Shown: piece after piece, positions 10,901 to 19,815 of the stretch
How the letters are laid out: every line of letters begins with the position of its first letter
Numbering within the stretch: position 1 is the stretch's first letter
Source: Hordeum vulgare subsp. vulgare
Lineage: Eukaryota > Streptophyta > Magnoliopsida > Poales > Poaceae
Reading direction: 5' to 3'
DNA length: 64,000 nucleotides
Assembly: GCF_904849725.1 (NCBI RefSeq)
Contig: NC_058519.1
Location: 536,866,316-536,930,315 of the forward strand
The notes under the pieces: generated by a model
The model's input: the letters and a program-made list of their open reading frames with translations, nothing else
Databases searched by the model: none
What the model was told of the DNA's origin: nothing
Program-made: the position numbers and the translations under genes

Positions 10901-11865
10901 GATAATTAGCTAAGTATAGGTCATATTTTATTAAATAGGTCATATAGGAGCTAACTAAGCTAATTATGTCATTTAGATGGATAATTAGCCAATTTAGGCT
11001 TTCTTGGATGAGTCTAAGCTACGTAGAAGAAGAGAAAGAGAAGAAGAAGTAAAAGAAGGAGGAGGAGGAGGAGGAGGAGGAGAAGGAGAAGAGAAGAAGA
11101 AGAAAAGAAGAAGGAGAAGGAGAAGGAGAAGGAGGAAGAAGGAGGAAGAAGAAGGAGAAGGATGAGCTCCTTCTCCTTCTTCTCCTCCTTCTTCTCCTTC
11201 TTCTTATCCTCCTCCCTCTCCTTCTTCTTCTTCTCCTCTTCTTCTTCTTCCTTCCTTTCATTTTTCCTCTTTCTTCTCCTCTTGTCCCCTTCTTCGGGCT
11301 AAATTGGCTAAGAATGCCTTTTTGGAGCTAATTATGTCATTCGAGGATAATTAGCTAAGTATAGGTCATTTTTTATTAAATAGGTCATTTTGGAGCTAAC
11401 TAAGCTAATTATGTCATTTAGATGGATAATTAGCCAATTTAGGCTTTCTTGGATGAGTCTAACCTACGTAGAAGAAGAGAAAGAGAAGAAGAAGTAAAAG
11501 AAGGAGGAGGAGGAGGAGGAGGAGAAGGAGAAGGAAGAGGAGAAGAAGAAGAAAAGAAGAAGGAGAAGGAGAAGGAGGAAGAAGGAGGAAGAAGAAGGAG
11601 AAGGAGGAGCTCCTTCTCCTTCTTCTCCTCCGTCTTCTCCTTCTTCTTATCCTCCTCCCTCTCCTTCTTCTTCTTCTCCTCTTCTTCTTCTTCCTTCCTT
11701 TCATTTTTCCTCTTTCTTCTCCTCTCGTCCCCTTCTTCGGGCTAAATTGGCTAAGAATGCCTTTTTGGAGCTAATTATGTTATTTCGAGGATAATTAGCT
11801 AAGTATAGGTCATTGTTTATTAAATAGGTCATTTTGGAGCTAACTAAGCTAATTATGTCATCTAG
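7915..11865. repeat. Nine-copy tandem array of ~412-447 bp units, each with a purine/pyrimidine palindrome
   Basis: The marker 'gatgagtcta' occurs at 7971, 8412, 8853, 9285, 9704, 10116, 10563, 11007 and 11452, giving spacings of 441, 441, 432, 419, 412, 447, 444 and 445. Each unit has an AT-rich head ('taggagctaactaagctaat'), a GAA/GGA-rich purine arm, a centre AGGAGCTCCT (first copy 8121-8130), a matching CTT/CCT-rich arm, and a tail 'cttcgggctaaattggct'. The arms are largely inverse complements, so every unit is a long imperfect hairpin. Apparent Arg/Glu- or Ser/Phe-rich reading frames are simple-repeat artefacts. Confidence 0.93.
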
Positions 11866-12005
11866 CTATCTTTTATTAAAACACTGGAAATAACATACCT
11901 AAGTTAGGGTCAAGCACGGTGCCTCTGGCTTGTTTCACCTGGAGAAGGCTGCCCTGGAGAAGGCTCGACTGTAGAAGGGTCGTGCAATGTGTTTCGGGAC
12001 ATATT
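11866..12005. other. Unique spacer in the CACTA between the big array and the G-rich tract
   Basis: Contains two near copies of 'ggagaaggctgccctggagaaggctcg' type sequence and no ORF. Nothing else is recognisable. Confidence 0.4.
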
Positions 12006-12462
12006 CTGCACCAATGGTCGGTTGCGTTGATGGTCGGTGGTGTCGGGTGTCGGTGGTGTCGGGTGTCGGTGGCGTCGGTGGTCGGTGGTTAGTTGTGTCG
12101 GTGGTCGGGGGTTAGTGTTTTCGGGGGTCGAGGATCACTGGCGTCGGGGGTTGGGGTCTCTTTGGTCAACAAGAGGCCGAAGAGGTGTCGGGGGGTCGGG
12201 GGTTGGGGTTTAGTGGAGTCGGGCGTCGGGGGTCGAGGGTCGAGGGTAAGTGGCTTCTGTAGTCGAGGGTCAATGGCGTCGGGCATCGGGGGTCGGGGGT
12301 TAGTGGAGTCGGGGGTCGGGAGTCGGGGGTCGGGGGTCAGTGGCGTCGGGCGTCGGGGGTCGGGAGTCGGGTCTCAGTGGCGTCGGAGGTCGGGGGTCGA
12401 GGGTCGGGGGTTGGTGGCGTCGGGCGTCGGGGGTCGTGGGCCGGGGGTCGGGGGTCGGGGTC
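12006..12462 (+). repeat. G-rich GTCGGGGG minisatellite, potential G-quadruplex DNA
   Basis: Runs of three to five G separated mostly by 'tc', 'gtc' or 'agtc' repeat through about 450 bases, interspersed with 'agtggcgtcgg'. Many windows meet the four-G-tract pattern on the plus strand. All three frames stay open because the unit lacks stops; the Gly/Arg/Val-rich translations are not genes. Confidence 0.8.
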
Positions 12463-12660
12463 CTTTTCTTTCTTCTTCTCCTCTCTCCTCTTCTTCTTCT
12501 TGTTGTTGATCATCATATTATTATTATTCTTCTTCTTTCTCCTCCTCCTCCTCCTCCTCCTCCTCTTCTTCTTCTTCTTTCTTTTATCTTTCTCCTCATT
12601 TCCTTCTTCTTCTTCTTCTTCTTCTTCTTCTTCTTCCTTTTTCTTCTAGTTTATTATTCT
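12463..12660. repeat. CTT/CCT microsatellite tract in the CACTA
   Basis: Almost pure pyrimidine on the plus strand, with a (ctc) run near 12540-12565 and a (ctt) run near 12603-12635. Its Ser/Leu/Phe-rich translations are artefacts. Confidence 0.85.
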
Positions 12661-12716
12661 CTTATTTTCTTCTATACTATATACTATATGTCTATACTAT
12701 ATACTATATGTCTATA
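12661..12716. repeat. TATAC minisatellite, left of the hAT insertion
   Basis: Repeats of 'tatactatatgtc' that continue at 13748 after the hAT element. The last eight bases, tgtctata, are the left copy of its target duplication. Confidence 0.8.
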
Positions 12717-13747
12717 CAGGCCCGGGCCCATGGGTGTGCAACCTGTGCATCCGCACAGGGCCCCAGATTTTTTAAACAAAGTATTGGCTTATAGCCCATT
12801 TTTTTGTAAAGGCCCAACTTGGTAGCACGCAGCCCATCAAATGGATCCATCGCTGGCTCCTCTCTCTAGCGCACAACAAATCAATCTGGTGCTGGTCCAA
12901 GAAGCGCAGTGTGTGGGCACCGGCATACATGCAGCCGCCGCCGCGCACACGCTACATGTCCAGCACACAAGTACGATCCCCCACCGCACGCGCCGCTCCA
13001 TCCGAGGACGACCTGTTGGGCGAAGCCACCGGGAACGTCGGGGACCTAGCCTGATTCACCGGGTTGTCTTTCCTCTGGGGCTGGTGGTGCCGCCCACGAG
13101 TCTAGGACATCGTCAAGCTCGATCTACATGGCGCAGCTTAAGTCCTGGAAGCCAAACGCGAGGCCACTTGGATCCCCTCCTCCCGGTGAGCTCATTCTTG
13201 ACACTGATAAAGTCTTGTTGATGTGATGTTGTCCATAATCCCTTTATTTTCTGTTAGAATTTCATTCATCTTGCTATATGTGAATTTCAGTGTATGTGAT
13301 GTCCCAATTTCAGTATTTTGTTGTACAAAATTCAGTGTTGGTGTTGTCCAATATTCACTGTATAGGCTCTCTAAGTTTTATTTTATACATTGTCTACATT
13401 TCTGTGTACTTCCTATGCTATTTGACTGCCATTTATCAAATGTTTTGCCACCTTTTATTAAAGTGCACAAGAGTTGGATATAACCCTCGGTTCTTTTTTT
13501 CCTCGGCCCGCATGAGCTGGCCTTATTGTTTCAAGGATGAACTTGCCGATATAATAATCAATGGGAACAAAATGTATCAAGTGTGTATTATTTTCACTAA
13601 AACACTACTACATATGGTTTGGAATTTACACCTTTTATGTGATCTTCTTTAGATTACTCCGCTAAAGAAAAGTGTAGCGCGGTCAACGGAAGATAGGCCT
13701 CTTTTTAGAGTTTGCACACGGCCTTGAATTTTGTCGGCCCGGCCCTG
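12717..13747. mobile_element. Small non-autonomous hAT-type element
   Basis: Starts CAGGCCCGGGCC and ends GGCCCGGCCCTG; the inverse of the end matches the start in 11 of 12 bases. It is flanked by identical 8-bp sequences tgtctata (12709-12716 and 13748-13755), the duplication length of hAT transposons. The first 480 bases are GC-rich, and the rest is AT-rich. A GC-rich reading frame at 12841-13221 has no domain I recognise. CCCG|GTGAGC at about 13182 resembles an exon end, so the left part may be a remnant of the first exon of a lost transposase gene. The target is itself a repeat containing tgtctata, so the duplication alone is weaker evidence than the inverted ends. Confidence 0.8.
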
Positions 13748-13935
13748 TGTCTATACTATATACACTATATGTCTATACTATTCTCTTATTTTCTTCTATA
13801 CTATATACTATATACACTATATGTCTATACTATTCTCTTATTTTCTTCTATACTATATACTATATACACTATATGTCTATACTATATGTCCTCCTCTTCT
13901 TCTACACACTATATGTCTATACTATATACTATCTA
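13748..13935. repeat. TATAC minisatellite, right of the hAT insertion
   Basis: Repeats of 'tatactatatacactatatgtc' with three 'attctcttattttcttc' type interruptions. The same motif flanks the hAT on its left, showing that the element inserted into this array. Tyr/Leu/Ile-rich translations are artefacts. Confidence 0.85.
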
Positions 13936-13979
13936 CTAGTTTAAAAGAAAAAACAGGAAATAAAGAAAAAAAAACTTAC

Positions 13980-14297
13980 CTGCAGTGGGAGGAGGGCAGT
14001 GGAGGAGGGGAGGGCGAGCTCCGGCCCTGTGCGGCGGGGAGGAGGGGCGTGTGGAGGACGTGCGCGGGGAGGAGGGGAGGGCGAGCTCCGGCCATGGGGG
14101 TGGCGCCCATTTGCGGGGAGGAGGGGAGCGGGGAGCTCCGGTCGTGGGCGGCGGGGAGGAGGGCCGCGGGGAGGAGGGCCGCAGGGAGGAGGGACGCGGG
14201 GAGGAGGGGAGCGGGGAGCTCCGGTCATGGGCGGCGGCGGTGGGCCGGAGCAGTGAAGGGGGTGGTGGCGGTGACGCTGTAGTGGGCAGGGGCGCAC
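13980..14297 (-). other. GC-rich segment with a consensus splice donor on the minus strand; possible relic first exon
   Basis: The plus strand is a GGAGGGGAG-type purine-rich repeat. On the minus strand an open Pro/Arg-rich frame from an ATG at 14297 runs into CTGCAG|GTAAGT, a perfect plant donor (exon end 13980, intron from 13979), followed by a T/A-rich stretch. It lies next to the right terminus. This is where the 5' exon of a CACTA gene could sit, but the composition is so simple that chance is quite possible. No protein family is recognised. Confidence 0.3.
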
Positions 14298-14379
14298 GCT
14301 AGAGAGGCAGGAGATCGAGGGGAGCGGGGGTGCAGCGTGCCGTTAGGGGAGCGGTGGTGGGGGCTGGGTGCCGTTAGGG

Positions 14380-14675
14380 GAAGCCCCCCTTTGCCGTCTG
14401 CAGAAGCTGGGAGGTGGACGGCAAAGGGGTGGGTGGGGTGGGGCGGGCTTCGGCCGTTAGGGTGGCGCCCCTTTGCCGTCTGGGTTCTCTTTGCCATCCG
14501 CCTCTGGGGCCTTTGCCATGCGTCAGCAGACGACAAAGAGGTGGCCGACGGCAAATAAAACCTTTGCCATCAACAACCTCTTTGCCGTCTGCTTTGTGCC
14601 AGCTGACGGCAAAGAGGATCTTTGCCATGCGTAAGCAGACGGCAAAGGCATGGTAGATGGCAAATTTCTCAATTC
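14380..14675. repeat. Right subterminal repeats of the CACTA
   Basis: Alternating 'cctttgccgtctg' and 'gacggcaaag' motifs, at least ten copies in both orientations, approach the right terminus. They mirror the left-end motifs and are the expected transposase-binding array. Confidence 0.85.
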
Positions 14676-14683
14676 CAGTAGTG

Positions 14684-15536
14684 TCATATTGATCTCCCCA
14701 AAGAGAAGTGGTTTAAATATCATCCTCCGTTCGAAGTCAATGTAGTTAAACCAACTCCAGTTGAAGAGAAAGTCATTGCCTATAATGATCCTGTGGTTCC
14801 CAGTGCTTACATTGAGAAACCACCTTTCCCTGTTAGGATAAAGGATCATTCCAAAGCTTCAACTGTGATACGTAGAGGCTATATTAGAACACCTACACCC
14901 CCTGAGCGAATTAGTGTTGAACCTAGCATTGCTATTATCAAAGATCTTCTGTCTGAAGAAGTTGAGGAACATAATATTCACTTTTGTGAAGATGCTGCTA
15001 GAATTGCTAAACCTCACGTTAGAGACAAATATAGGCCTGTTGTTGGCATGTGTGTGGTTTCTGTTAAGATAGGAGATCATTGTTATCATGGTTTATGTGA
15101 CTTGGGTGCTAGTGTTAGTGCAATACCTCAATCCTTATACGATGAAGTCAAACATGAGATTGCACCTGTTGAGATAGAACCTATAGATGTCACTATTCAG
15201 CTTGCCAATAGAGATACTATCTGCCCTGTGGGAATTGTTAGGGATGTTGAAATCTTGTGTGGTAAAAAGAAGTATCCTGCTGATTTCCTCGTTCTTGCTA
15301 CCGCTCAAGATAGCTTTTGTTCCATCATATTTGGTAGACTTTTCTCAATACTGTCAATGCTCATATTGATTGTGAGAAACAAACTGTCACTGTTGGCTTT
15401 GAAGGTGTGTCACATGAGTTCAATTTCTCTAAGTTTGGTAGACAACCTCATGAAAAGGAGTTGCCTAGTAGGGATGAAACTATTTCCCTAGCCTCTATTG
15501 CCGTGCCTCCTACTGACCCCTTAGAGCAATAATAGC
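14684..15536 (+). pseudogene. Athila gag 3' end and aspartic protease, frameshifted
   Basis: Resumes the Athila coding sequence after the CACTA. A frame from about 14690 to 15340 contains the retroviral-type protease motif CDLGASVSAI (about 15098-15127) and FLVLATAQDSFCSIIFGR further on. A single-base loss near 15340-15350 moves the following codons into another frame, which ends at a TAA at 15530-15532. In the family the protease matures the Gag-Pol polyprotein. This copy is inactive by frameshift and by the upstream insertion. Confidence 0.8.
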
Positions 15537-16293
15537 TTGAGCATGAAAATGATATGCATATGGATGAAAAGGATGAAATAGATAGAGTTGTCTTAGAATA
15601 ATATCCTATCCTTAAGAATAATCTGCCTATTGAACTGCTTGGGGATCCACCCCCACCAAAGGGTGATCCTGTGTTCGAGCTTAAACAGTTGCCTGATACT
15701 CTTAAGTATGCATATCTTGATGAAAAATAGATATATCCTGTTATTATTAGTGCTAGTCTCTCAGAGCACGAAGAAAAGAAGTTACTAAAAACTCTGAGGA
15801 AGCACTGTGCTGCTATTGGATATACTCTTGATGATCTTAAGGGCATTAGTCCTACTCTATGCCAGCACAAGATCAAAACTGATCCTGAATTCAAACCAGT
15901 TGCTGATCATCAAAGGAGATTGAATCCTAAGATGAAAGAAGTAGTGAGAAAATAAATACTAAAGCTCCTCGAAGCGGATATTATCTATCCTGTTGCTCAC
16001 AGCGATTGGGTGAGTCCGGTGCATTGCGTTCCTAAGAAGGGAGAAAACCACTTTCATCAGGAGAAAACCACTTTCACCTACCCTTTCGGTACCTTTGCTT
16101 ATAGACGTATGCCTTTTGGCTTATGTAATGCACCTGCCACTTTTCAAAGATGTATGATGGCTATATTCTCTGACTTTTGTGAAAAGATTATCGAGGTTTT
16201 CATGGATGACTTCTCCGTTTACGGGTCTTCCTTTGATGATTGCCTCATCAACCTTGACCGAGTCTTACAGAGATGTAAAGACACCAAACTTTC
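15537..16293 (+). pseudogene. Athila reverse transcriptase, N-terminal and palm part with internal deletion
   Basis: The polypeptide can be followed through LEADIIYPVAHSDWVSPVHC (about 15968) to RRMPFGLCNAPATF (about 16107) and the catalytic loop FMDDFSVYG (about 16199-16226). In-frame TAG/TAA codons occur near 15728 and 15953. At 16040-16076 two copies of a 17-base sequence replace the part of the palm that normally lies between the fingers and the FGLCNAPATF motif. The first catalytic Asp region is therefore absent. A one-base loss near 16289 shifts the frame before the downstream ORF. The enzyme cannot be functional. Confidence 0.85.
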
Positions 16294-18459
16294 TTGAATT
16301 GGGAGAAGTACCACTTTATGGTTAACGAAGGCATCGTCTTAGGACATAAAATTTCTGAAAGAGGTATTGAAGTCGATAAGGCTAAGGTTGATGCAATTGA
16401 GAAAATGCTATACCCCGCAGATATCGAAGGAATAAGAAGTTTCCTTGGTCATGCTGTTTTCTATAGAAGGTTTATTAAAGACTTCTCTAAGATTTCTAGG
16501 ACTCTTACCAATCTCTTGCAAAAGGATATTCCTTTTGTCTTTGACGATGATTGTGAGGAAGCCTTCAAAATACTTAAGAGGGCTTTGATAACCGCACCTA
16601 TTGTTCAACCACCTGATTGGGACCTACCCTTTGAAATCATGTGTGACGCTAATGATTATGCTGTTGGTGTTGTTCTAGGGCAAACAGTTGATAGGAAGTT
16701 GAGTGTTATTCACTACACTAGTAAAACTCTAGACAGTGCCCAGAGAAACTATGCTACTACGGAGAAGGAATTTTTAGCAGTCGTGTTTGCATGTGAAAAG
16801 TTCAGGTCTTACATAGTTGATTCCAGAGTCACTATTCACACTGATCATGCTGGTATTAAGTACCTCATGGAGAAGAAGGACGTTAAACCTAGACTTATCA
16901 GATGGGTTCTCTTGCTACAAGAATTTGATCTGCACGTTGTTGACAGAAAGGGTGTTGATAACCTAGTAGCGGATAACTTGTCTAGGTTGGAGAACGTTCT
17001 TGATGACCCACAACCTATTGATGATAGCTTTCCCGATGAGCAATTGAACGTCATCAATGCTTCACGTAGTGCACCGTGGTATGCTGATTATGCGAACTAT
17101 ATCGTTGCCAAATACATACCACCTAGTTTCACATACCAGCAAAAGAAGGAATTCTTCTTTGACTTGAGACACTACTTTTGGGATGATCCTCACCTTTATA
17201 AGGAAGGAGTAGATGGTGTTATTAGACGTTGTGTACCTGAACATGAACAGGGACAGATCCTACAGAAGTGTCACTCCGAGGCCCACGGAGGACACCATGC
17301 GGGAGATAGAACTGCACACAAAGTATTGCAATCAGGTTTCTATTGGCCCACTCTCTTCAAGGATGCCTGTAAGTTTGTCTTGTCTTGTAACGAATGTCAA
17401 AGAATAGGTAATATTAGCAAACGTCAGGAAATGCCTATGAACTATTCACTTGTCATTGAACCATTTGATGTTTGGGGCTTTGATTATATGGGACCTTTTC
17501 CCAAATCCAACGGGTATACTCACATCTTGGTTGCTATTGATTATGTCACTAAGTGGGTAGAAGCTATTCCCACTAGTAGTGCTGATCACAAAACCTCTAT
17601 AAAGATGTTGAAAGAAGTTATCTTCCCTAGATTTGGAGTCCCTAGATATCTAATGACCGACTGTGGTTCACACTTCATTCATGGTGCTTTCCGTAAAACG
17701 CTTGCTAAGTACGATGTCAACCATAGAATTGCGTCTCCCTACCACCCTCAGTCCAGTGGTCAAGTAGAGCTAAGTAATAGAGAGATTAAACTGATTCTGC
17801 AAAAGACTGTCAACGGGTCTAGAAAGAATTGGTCTAAGAAGCTCGATGATGCACTGTGGGCTTATAGAACTTCCTATAAGAATCCAATGGGCATGTCTTC
17901 GTACAAAATGGTGTATGGGAAAGCATGTCACTTACCTCTTGAGCTAGAGCATAAAGCTTATTGGGCAATCAAAGAGCTCAACTTTGATTTCAAACTTGCC
18001 GGTGAGAAGAGGTTATTTGACATTAGCTCGCTTGATGAGTGGAGAACTCAAGCATATGAGAATGCCAAGCTTTTCAAAGAGAAGGTTAAGAGGTGGCATG
18101 ATAAGAGGATACAAAAGCGTGAGTTCAATGTAGGTGATTATGTCTTGCTATATAACTCTCGTTTAAGATTCTTTGCAGGAAAGCTTCTCACTAAATGGGA
18201 AGGTCCCTATGTTGTTGAGGAAGTATATCGTTCCGGTGCTATCAAGATCAACAACACGGAAGGTAATTGTCCGAGAGTGGTAAATGGGCAGAGGATCAAG
18301 CATTATACCTCAGGTACTCCCATAAATGTTGAAAGCAATATCATCAATACCATAACTCCGGAAGAATACCTAAGGGATATTTATCAGCCTGTTTCAGACT
18401 CCGAATACGAAGAGATATGTGATTCGGTAAGAAAACAGAGTCCAAAACTTTTCCAGTAG
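16294..18459 (+). pseudogene. Athila pol 3' part: RT thumb, RNase H and integrase (open)
   Basis: An uninterrupted frame of 721 codons, beginning at the frameshift rather than at a true start. It covers the RT connection ([13 protein letters not shown]), RNase H with Asp in [11 protein letters not shown] (codon ~115), Glu in TTEKEFLAV (~157) and Asp in [10 protein letters not shown] (~184). The integrase zinc domain (HSEAHGGHH..., SCNECQR, ~325-370) follows. The core has Asp in GFDYMGPF (~395), Asp in MTDCGSHF (~452) and Glu in [11 protein letters not shown] (~490), and there is a basic C-terminal domain. All three integrase catalytic residues are visible, although the residue after the second Asp is Cys where Gypsy integrases usually have Gly or Asn. 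Ends at a TAG at 18457-18459. Confidence 0.9.
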
Positions 18460-18535
18460 GAAATTTTCTCCGTTTTGGAATATTTGAAAAAATACAAAAA
18501 TTGGAAGTAGTCCCGAAAGTGCGCGAGGAGGCGAG

Positions 18536-18743
18536 AAGCCTGCACGTCGCGGGGCCACCCCCTGATCGTGCCGTGAGGGCTTGTGGCCACCTCCTGCGCC
18601 TCCCGGACTCCGTTTTCGTGCAGGAGACTCCTTTTGGTCTGGAAAAAATCATTATATATACTTCCGTTTGGTCTGACCTTTGCATCACGCAGATTTCCTC
18701 TGTTTTTCATTTCGAGCATGTTTTGTTGCAGATCTAGATTGCC
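18536..18743 (+). promoter_or_regulatory. LTR-promoter-like segment with TATA box and splice acceptor ahead of the Athila 3' ORF
   Basis: 18536-18586 (AAGCCTGCACG...CCACCCC...GAGGGCTTGTGG) resembles the core promoter region of both Athila LTR types here (4640-4690 plus; 50890-50965 minus). It is followed by ATTATATATAC at 18651-18661 and a pyrimidine-rich stretch ending TTTTGTTGCAG at 18721-18731, 12 bases before the ORF's ATG. The 3' env-class ORF of the barley Athila-type element BAGY-2 is known to be expressed from spliced RNA, which fits the acceptor. Internal promoter function is inference. Confidence 0.45.
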
Positions 18744-19262
18744 ATGACTTCCCCAAAAGCTCCTAAGGACAAGATCTTCGAGAAGGTCATCAATCCCTAC
18801 CTCACAGAAGTGCTGCAACACCCTCAATCTATCGAGATGCGTGAGGGGATGTTGCACATCCATGATGTTGAGGGGCCTAAGAAGACCGGAAGCGTGGAGA
18901 CGAGGCTCGAAGCAATGGAGCAACAAGTCTTCAAGTGCCAAGGGATGGTGGAGCATGGACTCAACGCCAACCACATGATGATCATGGAGTTCACCAGCAA
19001 GCACAGGATTGATACCAATGACATTGGGAAGCACCTCTCCTGGCTCTATGACAGGATTGATCAACTCCAGGGCCAGATCTATGACCTGCAGAACCAAAAT
19101 TGTGAGTATGAGTATAGATTTAAATCAATACGGTTGGCTGCAGATTTGAGGATTCCGGAGACTCGTTCATCTTTCCATGATGGAGCACCTATGCCTTCGA
19201 AGACGGAGGATCAAAACCATGTTGCAACAACTCCACCATCACCACCAAAGGAAGACAACTGA
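18744..19262 (+). CDS. Athila 3' ORF in env position, coiled-coil protein of unknown function
   Basis: 172 codons from ATG at 18744 to TGA at 19260, open and in the sense direction, 284 bases after pol. Begins MTSPKAPKDKIFEKVINPYL. A central Gln/Leu/Asp-rich helical region (HLSWLYDRIDQLQGQIYDLQ, codons ~90-110) looks like a coiled coil. The tail is Pro/Ser-rich and ends PPSPPKEDN. I see no signal peptide or membrane segment, so this is not a fusogenic envelope as it stands. Athila-lineage elements carry a variable ORF here, and its function is not established. A splice-acceptor-like CAG lies just upstream. It has kept its frame while gag and RT have not. Confidence 0.65.
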   Translation: MTSPKAPKDKIFEKVINPYLTEVLQHPQSIEMREGMLHIHDVEGPKKTGSVETRLEAMEQQVFKCQGMVEHGLNANHMMIMEFTSKHRIDTNDIGKHLSWLYDRIDQLQGQIYDLQNQNCEYEYRFKSIRLAADLRIPETRSSFHDGAPMPSKTEDQNHVATTPPSPPKEDN

Positions 19263-19801
19263 GCATTGGTCTTCACCAATTCCCTATTTTGCCTTTGTCT
19301 TGGCTACCGTCACATGCTTGGGAAAGATCTATATTCATATGTCAACTTGGAGGTAGGCATTCATGAATTATTATTGTTGACATCACACTTGAGGAAAGCA
19401 GTTGGGAGGCAAATATAAGCCCCTATCTTTCTCTGTGTTCAGCTGAAACTTTGATCTCATGAGTACCACGTGAGTTGTAGCAATTGTAGAGAACGAAAGA
19501 ATGATTGAGTATGTGGATTTTCTTTACAAGCTCTTACTTGACTCTTTCTGATGTTGTGATAAATTTCAATTGCTTCAATGACTAAAGGCTATCGGTTGTT
19601 ACTTCTCGGTAAGGTTCTTGATCCATGCTTTACTTTGTGAAGGAATTATCACTTTAGCATGAGAGATTATATGTTGGTATTGTTGTTCTGATCATGATCA
19701 TGATGCATGCATGTTCGTATCTTGTTTTGTCGACACCTTGCTCCCTAAACATGTGGACATATTTATTGAGCTCGGCTTTCGCTTGAGGACAAGCGAGGTC
19801 T
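19263..19801 (+). other. Athila 3' untranslated region
   Basis: Non-coding sequence between the 3' ORF and the polypurine tract. The end 'cgcttgaggacaagcgaggt' just before the tract is the usual Athila context and is matched, inverted, at 51215-51235 in the second Athila element. Nothing else is recognised. Confidence 0.6.
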
Positions 19802-19815
19802 AAGCTTGGGGGAGT
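19802..19815 (+). other. Athila polypurine tract
   Basis: AAGCTTGGGGGAGT abuts the 3' LTR start TGATACATCC. The inverse of the same 14 bases abuts the 3' LTR of the other Athila element at 51200-51213. It primes second-strand DNA synthesis. Confidence 0.9.

Larger units (their letters stand above)
6700..14683. mobile_element. Non-autonomous CACTA (En/Spm-type) DNA transposon
   Basis: The ends are CACTACTG...AAATTTGCC on the left and its inverse on the right; 22 of the outer 25 bases match. The 3-bp duplication tca is present at 6697-6699 and 14684-14686. Subterminal 'tttgccgtctgc' repeats in both orientations occupy both ends, as in Triticeae Caspar-type CACTA elements. No transposase domain can be found in any frame. 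The interior is made of tandem arrays and a nested hAT element. Movement would have required transposase supplied in trans. Direction is undefined. Confidence 0.93.

Noticed and set aside
7965..11745. Series of open frames with Arg/Glu-rich or Ser/Phe/Leu-rich products
   Set aside because: They repeat with the satellite unit, occur on both strands and consist of simple triplet translations. They are composition artefacts.
12093..12825. Gly/Arg/Val-rich and Leu/Phe-rich frames
   Set aside because: Produced by the GTCGGGGG and CTT repeats.
13731..14302. Long frames over the TATAC and GGAGG repeats, plus strand
   Set aside because: Translations are periodic and low in complexity. Only the minus-strand splice-donor observation was kept.
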